Positions 24,454-32,636 of a stretch of DNA of 64,000 nucleotides are shown here, in pieces. Positions within the stretch are counted from its first letter, which is position 1; each line of letters opens with the position of its first letter. Source of the DNA: Dinoroseobacter sp965279125 (lineage in GTDB: Bacteria > Pseudomonadota > Alphaproteobacteria > Rhodobacterales > Rhodobacteraceae); the NCBI GenBank assembly GCA_965279125.1, contig CBDIHL010000038.1:124001-188000 (forward strand), read 5' to 3'. Under the pieces are notes generated by a model. That model made no database searches. It saw only the letters and a program-made list of their open reading frames with translations, and was not told the DNA's origin. A program made the position numbers and the translations under genes.

Positions 24454-25728
24454 TTAATTCAAGGCAGCCGCATAGAGCGCGATCAAGCCCTCCGCCCAGC
24501 TGTCTTGCGTCATCGACAAGTTGGCCCCGGATGCAAAGCAACGGGCGCTCATCTCGGACATCTCAGCGGGTGGTAAGGCCATCAGCTGTGCGATCGCCGC
24601 CGCAACCTGATCGGCATCCTGAACGTTGAACGCAAACCCAAAGCCGCGGGCCTCGATCTCAGGCGCCATGAGGGCTGTGTCTGACACCAAGACCGGCAAG
24701 CCGCTTTGGATCGCCTCTGGCAGCACCAGCGCGAAGGGCTCGGGGTGGTGCGACGGCATGACCAACGCGCGCGCATCTTGCACCAGCGCCTCGATCTGAT
24801 CGGGCGCGCACCAGCCCGACAAGATCACATCCGGAAATCGAGCGGCAATTTCAGCCCTCAAGGCGCCATCCCCGATCAGGCGCAGTTTCGTCTGCGTCTT
24901 ATAAGCGGCCTGCACCAAATCCAGCACACCCTTGTCGCGCTCCAGCCGCCCGACATAGACGAGCGTTTGGTTGTTCTCAGCGCGAATACGCGACAGGCTG
25001 TACGGTTTTGCCGGATTGCGCAGCACGCGGATCACCTCGCGGGGATAGCCTGCACGCAGGAATTTTTCGCCCACATCGGGGTGGATGGTGATCAGCCCAG
25101 CCCAAGGCGCGCGGCGGTTCAGGTTTGAAAACAGGGAGGTGTGGCGCGCAACCCGCCAGAGTTTTTGCGGATAGGAGCGCTTGTCGCAATGGGTGGTGAT
25201 GCAGGACGCGCTGAGCGGGCGGCGGGTGCAGACCTTACCGCGTTGATAGTCCATATACATCCCGTTGGGGCAGGCCAGAAAGGTGTCATGGGCGTGCAGG
25301 TAAGTGCGTGCGGCCAAGGGGCTCAGCGCGTTGAAAATGGCAGGCGACAGGATCTGCGCCCAGCCATGAACGTGGTAAATGGTGCTCGGGCTGTCTCGCC
25401 GCGCGATCACCTCGCGCACCAACGCCAAGGCCGCCCCATAATGCACACCGCGCAAGGCGGCTGTGCGACCGGGAAGGCTCAGAAGATCGGCGCTGCCCAG
25501 GGCGCAGACCTCGACCCCGAGCGCGTCGAGCTCGGGGTTTTCGCCTGCATCGCCACAGATGAAGGTCACCGGGATCCCTTGCGCGCGCAGATAGCGGATC
25601 GACACCAGTGCCAGCGCCGCCGTGCCGCCATTGGAGGTGCTGTGATCATTGATCACCACAACGCGCGACGGCTGCGCTTGCTTTGGGTCCATCGCCTCGG
25701 GCGCGGACAGGGTGGCGTGCTGGTTCAT
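24454..25728 (-). CDS. Family 4 glycosyltransferase (GT-B fold)
   Basis: The 424-residue protein has a Rossmann-type N-terminal half starting VVVINDHSTSNGGTAALAL and a donor-binding C-terminal half with LVYVGRLERDKGVLDLVQA, the Glu-x7-Glu region around PSHHPEPFALVLPEA (family retaining-mechanism motif) and GLPVLVSDT. It adds a sugar to the EPS lipid-linked intermediate in the cytoplasm. Its ATG overlaps the stop of the upstream hydrolase gene by 4 bases, making it the third gene of the wzy-hydrolase-GT4 unit. Confidence 0.9.
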   Translation of the reverse strand: MNQHATLSAPEAMDPKQAQPSRVVVINDHSTSNGGTAALALVSIRYLRAQGIPVTFICGDAGENPELDALGVEVCALGSADLLSLPGRTAALRGVHYGAALALVREVIARRDSPSTIYHVHGWAQILSPAIFNALSPLAARTYLHAHDTFLACPNGMYMDYQRGKVCTRRPLSASCITTHCDKRSYPQKLWRVARHTSLFSNLNRRAPWAGLITIHPDVGEKFLRAGYPREVIRVLRNPAKPYSLSRIRAENNQTLVYVGRLERDKGVLDLVQAAYKTQTKLRLIGDGALRAEIAARFPDVILSGWCAPDQIEALVQDARALVMPSHHPEPFALVLPEAIQSGLPVLVSDTALMAPEIEARGFGFAFNVQDADQVAAAIAQLMALPPAEMSEMSARCFASGANLSMTQDSWAEGLIALYAAALN

Positions 25729-27392
25729 GACGCGTCCAAAATCGTGATGCGCAGCCGGGTCCAGTCCCCCTCGGGCGTCATGTTTGGACCAAGCAGCACA
25801 TCCAGATGGTCGCCCTCAGCCAGTTGAATGCCGTTGAGGTTGATCTTTTGCGGGCCAACAACGATCTGCGCATCGAGCAGCTTGCCATTCAGCATGGTCT
25901 TGATCGTCACGCCATCGGCGCTGAGCGCATCCGGGACCGCCTGAATGACGACCGATACAGTCGCAGGGCCGGTCGCGGTGTAGCGGTGGACCACCGCCAG
26001 CGGATCATCCGCCCCCCAAGCCGACGGAGAGGCCCAATCGGCGCCCGCACGCACGGTCCCGTCCAGATCAAAGCCGAGATAGGGGGTCCAGGGCACGCCA
26101 TTGGTTTCCTGGCCGGGGCGGGTTTGCATGGCGACCTGCTCGCCGCGGTGCAGGACATGGCGGGTGAAGGGGGCCGCGTCGGTATAGGTGAACTGATCAA
26201 AGCTATCGGCAAGCACCCGTTGCGGGCCAAGCATAATGGCCTCGCCAAGGGTTGCAGACGCGGTTTGGCTGCGCACCACCAAAGGATCGGTGCGTGACAG
26301 CATGTAAGGCGGCTCAAGCGGACGGCCGCGGACGTCAAATACCTGCGCGTTTGGCTCAGCCAGAGCCATCTGTCGCGGTGCCCCCCAGATAACCAGGGTA
26401 TCTTGCCCAAACTGGCAGGCATAGGTGAACGGGTCGGGTGAGGCATCGCGCGCCGGTTTGCCTTCAAGCGTCTTGTGAATGAAGGCGTAGGTTTCGCCCA
26501 CATCCGTGGCGCTGCCATCATCTTCCAGCAGCGGGATCAAGCCGTCGCCGCGATGGCTGAAAGGATACCAAACCGCGCCGCTCACCCCCGACAGGGCCAT
26601 TTGGCAATACATCCGCATCAGGTATCCGGCCGCAATCTCGCCATCCGTTGTGCCGAACTCGGTCACCTCCAGCGGCATCTCTTCCATCCCCGGCACGGCC
26701 CGCATCAGGGCGATCTGGCGGGCGAGTTGTTCGGGCTCGGTCGTGTAGGGATGGATCACGAAAGCGTCCATATGTTTGGCCGCCCCTTGCCGCATCAAGG
26801 GCTCCACCCATGCGATGGGGATCGAATGGGCCGCCCCGCCGAGCATCCGAATGTCAGGATTGACCGCATGCACGGCCTCCTTGGTGGCTTTCAGCAGCGC
26901 GATATAGGCGGCGGCACGGGTCTCGAAATCTTCGGGCCAGTCTTCGGCGGTGCGGAAGAAATCGGCGTTGAACTCGTTGCCGACCTCGACGCTGTGGATG
27001 AGCGGGAAGCGCTCCACGATACGGGCGGTGTAGTCCGCAAAGGCCGCGCGCCCGTCATCGGTCAAGGGCACGCGCCCACCTTCCCACTTGGGATGACCCG
27101 TATAGACGAGGAACGTCATCGATGCATCGCGCGCGGTCAGAATTGTCGGATAGGCTTCGCGGCGCGAGCGGAAGACAAGGCTGCCATCGTCTTGTTCGAT
27201 ATACTGCCATAAGATCTCGTCGCGGTACTCCGATATGCCAATATCGGCAGCACCTGACAGCGGACCCGGGGCCCATGTTTGGCTGAAATTGGAGGCCGCC
27301 CCAAGGGTCGGGCCGCGCAGCTCGAGCGCGAAGGCCGCCGGAGCACTCAGCGCGACAAGTGCGGTGATCAAGAATGTGTTAAGCCGTGGCAT
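25725..27392 (-). CDS. Secreted clan-A glycoside hydrolase (GH39/GH5-like)
   Basis: Of two close ATGs, 27392 has GGGAGG at 8 bases and is chosen; the 555-residue product has a signal peptide cut after about Ala22. A TIM-barrel follows (about 30-340), with the likely acid/base E140 in Val-Gly-Asn-Glu-Phe-Asn and nucleophile E245 in Val-Thr-Glu-Phe-Gly, the spacing of clan GH-A retaining enzymes. The last 200 residues form beta-rich accessory domains. Located between a Wzy-like polymerase and a glycosyltransferase, it probably trims or releases the exopolysaccharide in the periplasm or outside. Its start overlaps the polymerase gene by 14 bases. The exact GH family cannot be set without a profile search. 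Confidence 0.85.
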   Translation of the reverse strand: MPRLNTFLITALVALSAPAAFALELRGPTLGAASNFSQTWAPGPLSGAADIGISEYRDEILWQYIEQDDGSLVFRSRREAYPTILTARDASMTFLVYTGHPKWEGGRVPLTDDGRAAFADYTARIVERFPLIHSVEVGNEFNADFFRTAEDWPEDFETRAAAYIALLKATKEAVHAVNPDIRMLGGAAHSIPIAWVEPLMRQGAAKHMDAFVIHPYTTEPEQLARQIALMRAVPGMEEMPLEVTEFGTTDGEIAAGYLMRMYCQMALSGVSGAVWYPFSHRGDGLIPLLEDDGSATDVGETYAFIHKTLEGKPARDASPDPFTYACQFGQDTLVIWGAPRQMALAEPNAQVFDVRGRPLEPPYMLSRTDPLVVRSQTASATLGEAIMLGPQRVLADSFDQFTYTDAAPFTRHVLHRGEQVAMQTRPGQETNGVPWTPYLGFDLDGTVRAGADWASPSAWGADDPLAVVHRYTATGPATVSVVIQAVPDALSADGVTIKTMLNGKLLDAQIVVGPQKINLNGIQLAEGDHLDVLLGPNMTPEGDWTRLRITILDAS

Positions 27393-28812
27393 AGGCATAG
27401 CCTCCCGCTTGGGATCTGGATGGGCGTTGGGGCAGGGGGGCTGTGAAGGCACTGCGTGACAAACCGACCGACAGCCCGGCCAAGACATAAAAGAACGTCC
27501 CCAGATTTGGCGTGGGCGCGGTCAGCAAGGCGGCGATCAACAGCGCCAGACAGCCGATCTTGAGCGACTGGATCAGCGCATCGCGCATGTCATTGCAGGT
27601 CTGCGCAGGGGCGCGGGCGAACGACCCGAGAAAGGCAAGATAAAAGGCTGTTCCGATGATCCCGATACTGCCCAGACAAGACAGGAACCAGTTGGATGCG
27701 CGCACGCTGCCCAGCCCGGCGCCCAGGAAGTATGTGTCGGTGAAATTGGCCAGCGCCTGGGTGTTCCAACTTCCGCGTTCCACCCCGGAATCGCTTTCGA
27801 GCTTGTTCAGGAGGGTGTTGTCAAAGAAGGATGTAATCGGCTCAACCAATTGATACCCTGCGACAATCCCGATGGAGCACACCCAAAATCCAATTGCCCC
27901 CGTAAAGATCAGCACGGCCGCGCGCGGCGAAACCTTGCCGCGGCCCGCCAACAGCATCCATCCCAAGGAATAGACCGCCAACAGGGCAACAACCGCCACA
28001 TAAGCCCCTGAGGACGTTGAGCGCAGCACCGAGATTGTCGCCATCAGAAACATCACCGTCACCCATGGCGTCTTCGGCCCGGTGATCCAGTAATGCAGCC
28101 AAATCCCGAACAACCCCAGCGAGAACGCTCCGAAGGTCGAGGCCTCGGGCATCCCCCCGATCATCCGCTTGATCCCGGCCATGCGGTGATTGATCAGCAT
28201 GTCGTAATTTGCCGTGCGGATCGGCTCCAGCAGCGCCTCCATCCCGGCGGCAAAGGTGATGACGTCAAGCCAGCCAAGCGCGAAATTGACGGTTGTCACG
28301 ATCATCAAGGCCTTCAGGACCGCCTTCTCGTCAGGGCGCACACGAAACAAGGTGGCGAGCGCCACGAAGCACAACGCCGCAAGCAAAAATAGCATGGATT
28401 GCGAGATGTTCCCGTTCGACGGTTGCAGCGGAACAGAGATGATCCCTTGGGTATTGAGCGCGCGCGACAGGCTGAAAATCTCGGTCTGGCCTGCAAAAAT
28501 GCGCGGGAAAAAGAAGCTCGACAGCAGGCAGTAGAGGATCAGCAGCAAAAGCCAGAACCCGGGCTGGCCCGGTCGTAGCGTGCCGAAAAACTGGTTGGGG
28601 CCTTGGGGCATCAGGAAAACGGTCAGCATGAGCGCGCAGATCGCGAACTCCAACTGGCCGATGGTCACCCCGCCGACCGCAGGCAAGTTGAACGCGGCGG
28701 CGGCTCCGAAGGGGGCCACGACCATAAACGCCCACAACCCCTTATACGGCCCAAGCCGGAACAAAAGCGCTATCGCGGCGAGCGATAGAAAGGTGCTCGG
28801 GACGATTTCCAT
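27379..28812 (-). CDS. O-antigen ligase/Wzy polymerase-like membrane protein
   Basis: The 477-residue protein has about 11-12 membrane helices and a large loop (about residues 320-380) before the last helices, the layout of O-antigen ligases and Wzy polymerases. Start at ATG 28812 with CGGAG upstream; an in-frame start 36 bases further is possible. It would polymerise EPS repeat units at the periplasmic face. Sequence conservation in this family is low, so polymerase versus ligase is decided only by context: an EPS locus with Wzc- and Wzx-like genes. First gene of a three-gene minus-strand operon divergent from wzc. Confidence 0.82.
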   Translation of the reverse strand: MEIVPSTFLSLAAIALLFRLGPYKGLWAFMVVAPFGAAAAFNLPAVGGVTIGQLEFAICALMLTVFLMPQGPNQFFGTLRPGQPGFWLLLLILYCLLSSFFFPRIFAGQTEIFSLSRALNTQGIISVPLQPSNGNISQSMLFLLAALCFVALATLFRVRPDEKAVLKALMIVTTVNFALGWLDVITFAAGMEALLEPIRTANYDMLINHRMAGIKRMIGGMPEASTFGAFSLGLFGIWLHYWITGPKTPWVTVMFLMATISVLRSTSSGAYVAVVALLAVYSLGWMLLAGRGKVSPRAAVLIFTGAIGFWVCSIGIVAGYQLVEPITSFFDNTLLNKLESDSGVERGSWNTQALANFTDTYFLGAGLGSVRASNWFLSCLGSIGIIGTAFYLAFLGSFARAPAQTCNDMRDALIQSLKIGCLALLIAALLTAPTPNLGTFFYVLAGLSVGLSRSAFTAPLPQRPSRSQAGGYAYATA

Positions 28813-29266
28813 GGAACTCCGGGACCTGGGCGATACAAACTCAAACAAAGGTAATGAACCGCCACTTGGCTGGAAAGATGGTCAAATTGTGACATCGGCT
28901 GGGTAACTGCGGGCATCAGGCAACGCTTCGCGCGGGGCGGTGATCAACATGCCTATATTTCAGAGGCTTACGGTAAGCGGTAGGCTGCCAGCCGGATCAA
29001 CCACGCGCTGAAATACACACCGCAAGCGCCATTTGGCGGGTTTTTGGCGAAACAAATAAGACGGCGACGTAGGGACTGTTTCCAAAACAACGTCAAATAA
29101 GCCTCTGAAATGGCGATAAAATTGACAGATTGCCCTATTCCGGTCTCTTTCAAATGCCATGAAGGGCGCGAGCGAAAAGGAGATGTCGCGCAGCGTGCCC
29201 TGAAGGCGCGTTCTAAAAGCGGCATCGGTATGCCTGCGCAAAGTGGTGAGTAATGTTGGGTAACAC
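28813..29266. other. Divergent EPS promoter region
   Basis: This 454-base gap lies between the wzy-like (leftward) and wzc-like (rightward) genes. It holds GTCAAATTGTGAC at 28881-28893 (a GTCA-N5-TGAC inverted repeat), the block 28861-28876 shared with the sugar-transferase upstream region, and a long-range 14-base inverted repeat described separately. A small reading frame of about 100 codons antisense to wzc (28960-29268) has no family features and no ribosome-binding site, and I do not call it. Promoters for both operons must lie here, but I cannot assign -10/-35 boxes with confidence. Confidence 0.6.
28957..29111. repeat. 14-base perfect inverted repeat, arms 127 bases apart
   Basis: ATTTCAGAGGCTTA at 28957-28970 is the exact reverse complement of TAAGCCTCTGAAAT at 29098-29111. 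The left arm continues into a short palindrome GCTTACGGTAAGC (28966-28978). The element of 155 bases lacks an obvious target-site duplication and any coding content. It could be a paired operator for DNA looping, a structured leader, or the remains of a miniature mobile element. Confidence 0.6.
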
Positions 29267-31399
29267 ATGAACAGCGGCCTTCTAAAGCCAGAGACGTTGC
29301 GCCTTGGCAGCCGCGTCAGCCAGCCTGTTGATCAAGGCGACCCCGATGCGATTGAGCTGCGGGCGCTGGGACAGGTGTTCCGGCGGCGCTGGATGCTGTT
29401 GCTTGGTGCGGCGCTGACGGCGGGAACGGTGGTCTATCTGCTCGTATCCTTGATGACGCCCAGCTACACCGCAATGGCCAAGCTGATCCTTGATCCGCGC
29501 AAAGCTCAGATCTTCACCGATGGCGAGGTTGTTGCTGATCTGGACCCATCCGTTCAGATCATGAATGGCGAGATCGCGATTTTGCAATCGAACTTGCTGA
29601 TGGAAGATGTCATCAATGCCATCGGCTTTGAGGCGCTGTCCGAGATTGATCCGTATGCTGGCAGCGGTCCGGTTGAAACGATGGACCCTGCCGAAGCATC
29701 CGAGCGGATGCATACGCTGGTCTGGGTGATCCAGGAAGACCTGAGTGTCTACGCCCAATCCGACAGCTATGTGATCGTGGTCGAATACACGTCCCAGTTC
29801 CCCGATCTGGCCTATGCCATCACCAACATGCTGGTAGACCGCTACATTGCGCTGCAGGTTGAAGGACGGCGCGACACGGTGGGTCAAGCGACGATCTGGC
29901 TGGAAGACCGGCTGGGAACCTTGGCAGACGAGGTTGCGGAAAAAGAAGAAGCCATCGCAATGATGCGCACCGAAAGCCTGCTGACCAATGGCGGAGCGCT
30001 GGAGAACGCGACACAACAGATCACCACTTTGAACAACCAACTGGTCGTGGCCAGTGGCGAGCGCGTGGCCGCGCAAGCGCAAGTCCAGTTGCTCGACCGT
30101 CTGTTGGCCGCCGACAGCTTGGACGAGGCCGTCACAGTCGTCTCCAGCCCCACGATTGAAGCCCTGCGCGTCCAGGCGGTGGAATTGCGCCGTCAGGATG
30201 CGGTCTGGGCCGAAACGGTTGGGCCAGAACACCCCCGGCGTGCACCGATCCTTGCTGATCTTGGCCGCATACAGGAGGGTATCGCCGCCGAAGTGTTGAA
30301 TGTGCGCGAAGTGCGCCGCAGCGAAGCCGAAGTGGCGCAGTTCCGTGAGTTGAGCCTGCGCGAAAGCATCGTGCAGATGGAAGAGCGCGTCTTGCAGATC
30401 TCGCGCGGCGAGATTGGCCTGCGCCAGTTGGAACGCGAAGCGGTGGCCGCGCGCCAAACCTATGAAACATTACTGGCCCGCCTGACCGAAACGCGCACGC
30501 AGCAGCGTTTGCAAAAGGCCGATGCCAAACTGATCGAACGCGCGACCTTGCCCACATCGCCCTCGGCCCCGCGCCCCAAGATGATGGCCGCGCTTGCCGC
30601 CGCTGTTGCCTTGTCGCTGGCCGCCATTGCCGTCTTTTTTAACGAGATGACCGCCACCACCTTCCGCACCGCCCGGGAGGTTGTGCGCGAAACCGGTCTG
30701 CCGGTGGTGGCGACCTTGCCGGCGGCCAAGTGGAACTCGCTGAAAGGGGCGATCAAGGATCTGCGCAAGAACCCATACTCGCCTTACGCCGAGCGCATCC
30801 GACAATTGCGCACGACCGTGTTGATGCGCGATGAGACGCGGATATCGGAATCGGTGATGATCCTGTCCTCGGCCCCCGGCGAAGGCAAAACCATGACCGC
30901 CGTTGCCCTGGCCGAGATGGCCGCGAAGGTCGGCCGCTCGGTCATCATCGTGGATTGCGATTTGCGCCGCAGCACGTTGCAAGGCGCGTTTCGCTGGAAG
31001 ATGAAGCACGATATCGCAGACTACATCAGTGGCCGGGTCACGCTCCAGGACGCGATTTATTCGCCGAGCGAGTTGCCGTTTGACGTTCTCGTCGGGTCTG
31101 GCCCACGTCCCGATGTGGCGGAAGAGCTGTCGACGATCTGGCTCAAGCCAATGGTCGATGACCTCAAATCCATCTATGACGTGGTGATCGTCGATGGCCC
31201 GGCCCTTTTGGCTGTTGCTGATGCGGTCATCATCGCGCGCGCCGTCGAGACCCGCCTGTACCTGATCGAGCATGACGAGACCCAGCGCAGCGAAGTGCGC
31301 GACGGTCTCAACATGCTCTATGAGATGTCGCTGGGGGTGGACGGTGTCATCCTCAACAAATCCCCGATCGAGCAGCAAGGATATTACCGGTATGACTGA
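29267..31399 (+). CDS. Wzc-like polysaccharide co-polymerase and tyrosine autokinase
   Basis: The 710-residue protein joins a Wzz-type chain-length domain to a bacterial tyrosine kinase. A membrane helix at about 40-62 and another at about 440-462 enclose a periplasmic region with long coiled coils (about 200-430). The cytoplasmic part has Walker A near 534-542 (SSAPGEGKT), Walker A' (VIIVDCDLRRS) near 561 and Walker B (VVIVDGPALL). The C-terminus holds only a short Tyr cluster (Gly-Tyr-Tyr-Arg-Tyr-Asp) where larger Wzc proteins have more Tyr. It controls EPS chain length and export with the Wzx/Wzy-like proteins. No outer-membrane Wza gene is in the window. Confidence 0.93.
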   Translation: MNSGLLKPETLRLGSRVSQPVDQGDPDAIELRALGQVFRRRWMLLLGAALTAGTVVYLLVSLMTPSYTAMAKLILDPRKAQIFTDGEVVADLDPSVQIMNGEIAILQSNLLMEDVINAIGFEALSEIDPYAGSGPVETMDPAEASERMHTLVWVIQEDLSVYAQSDSYVIVVEYTSQFPDLAYAITNMLVDRYIALQVEGRRDTVGQATIWLEDRLGTLADEVAEKEEAIAMMRTESLLTNGGALENATQQITTLNNQLVVASGERVAAQAQVQLLDRLLAADSLDEAVTVVSSPTIEALRVQAVELRRQDAVWAETVGPEHPRRAPILADLGRIQEGIAAEVLNVREVRRSEAEVAQFRELSLRESIVQMEERVLQISRGEIGLRQLEREAVAARQTYETLLARLTETRTQQRLQKADAKLIERATLPTSPSAPRPKMMAALAAAVALSLAAIAVFFNEMTATTFRTAREVVRETGLPVVATLPAAKWNSLKGAIKDLRKNPYSPYAERIRQLRTTVLMRDETRISESVMILSSAPGEGKTMTAVALAEMAAKVGRSVIIVDCDLRRSTLQGAFRWKMKHDIADYISGRVTLQDAIYSPSELPFDVLVGSGPRPDVAEELSTIWLKPMVDDLKSIYDVVIVDGPALLAVADAVIIARAVETRLYLIEHDETQRSEVRDGLNMLYEMSLGVDGVILNKSPIEQQGYYRYD

Positions 31400-32618
31400 G
31401 TTACGTGGCGCTGCCTCTTTGTCTCATCTCGGCTCGGTGCCCGTTGGCGGGCTGTCGCGGCCAAATCTGTCGCGGGGCACACCGATGAAGGTGGCCCTGA
31501 TCCATTACTGGCTGGTGGGGATGCGTGGTGGCGAGAAGGTGCTGGAATCCTTGTGCCGCATGTTCCCACAGGCGGATATCTTCACCCATGTTTATGACCC
31601 CGATCGCGTCAGCCCATTGATACGACGCCATAAAGTGACCACCACGTCCATCGCGCGGCTGCCGATGGCCAACAAGATGTACACCAAATACGTCTCCAAA
31701 ATGCCCCGCGCTTTGGAGGAACTGGACCTGTCGGGCTATGATCTGGTGATCTCATCGGAATCCGGGCCCGCAAAGGGCGTGATCGTCCCGCCAGAGGCCA
31801 AGCATCTGTGCTATGTGCATTCGCCCATGCGCTATATCTGGGATCATTACGGGGTCTACCGCGCCAATACTGACCCGGTAACGCGCCATATGATGTCCAA
31901 ACTGACCTCGGATCTGCGCACATGGGATGTGGTCAGCGCCGCGCGCGTGGATGACTTCGCGGCCAATTCCCGCTTTGTCCAGAACCGGATCGAGAAATAC
32001 TGGCGCCGCCCGTCGCGCGTGATCCACCCGCCTGTCGATGTGGCCGGGTTTGCGCCAACGCCAAACACCGAGTTGGGGTCGTTCTACCTCTATGCGGGCG
32101 AGTTGAACGCCTATAAGCGCGCCGATTTGGCCGTGGAGGCCTTTACCAAGCTTGGCTTGCCGCTGGTGGTGATCGGTGGCCCTGACAAAGCCGCCCGCGA
32201 ATTGGCCCAGAACGCTGGGACCAATGTGCGCTTCTTGGGCCGGGTGTCCGACGAAAAGCTGCGCCGCTATTTTGCCGCCTGCCGCGCGCTGATTTTCCCC
32301 GGCGAAGAGGATTTCGGCATTCTTCCGGTCGAGGTCATGGCCGCTGGTCGTCCGGTGATCGCCTATGGAAAGGGCGGTGTGCTCGACACGGTTATTGATG
32401 GCGAGACGGGGCTATATTTTGAGGAGCAAACGCTCGACAGCTTGATGACGGCCGTCCGCACCTTCGAAGATGAGCGCCGCTATGAAGTCGATGCGTCCAA
32501 GCTGATCGCCCATGCGCAACGGTTTGATGAAGACAATTTCCGCTCGGGCATGACCGGATTGCTGGCCTCCCACGGGATCCGCCCGGGGCAGATGGCCGCG
32601 CTATCGGTCGCGGGCTAA
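31392..32618 (+). CDS. Family 4 glycosyltransferase
   Basis: ATG 31392 overlaps the wzc stop by 8 bases and has an AAGGA upstream; 408 residues. The alternative ATG 31485 gives a start directly at the conserved strand MKVALIHYWL and cannot be excluded. GT-B features include the N-terminal GGEKVLES loop, YVHSPMRYIWDHY acceptor region, FYLYAGELNAYKR domain junction, and FPGEEDFGILPVEVMAAGRPVIAYGKGG split across the donor site with the Glu-x7-Glu residues. It resembles mannosyltransferases of EPS loci (inference). Second gene of the wzc-GT4-wzx operon. Confidence 0.9.
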   Translation: MTELRGAASLSHLGSVPVGGLSRPNLSRGTPMKVALIHYWLVGMRGGEKVLESLCRMFPQADIFTHVYDPDRVSPLIRRHKVTTTSIARLPMANKMYTKYVSKMPRALEELDLSGYDLVISSESGPAKGVIVPPEAKHLCYVHSPMRYIWDHYGVYRANTDPVTRHMMSKLTSDLRTWDVVSAARVDDFAANSRFVQNRIEKYWRRPSRVIHPPVDVAGFAPTPNTELGSFYLYAGELNAYKRADLAVEAFTKLGLPLVVIGGPDKAARELAQNAGTNVRFLGRVSDEKLRRYFAACRALIFPGEEDFGILPVEVMAAGRPVIAYGKGGVLDTVIDGETGLYFEEQTLDSLMTAVRTFEDERRYEVDASKLIAHAQRFDEDNFRSGMTGLLASHGIRPGQMAALSVAG

Positions 32619-32636
32619 GATCAGCGGTCCGATGCC

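Noticed and set aside
29027..29047. GCGCCATTTGGCGGGTTTTT as a terminator in the wzc upstream region
   Set aside because: The stem is only 4-5 pairs and there is no upstream gene on that strand needing termination.
28960..29268. A frame of about 102 codons in the wzy-wzc intergenic region
   Set aside because: No family features, no ribosome-binding site, and a second overlapping frame is equally open; not enough to call a gene.
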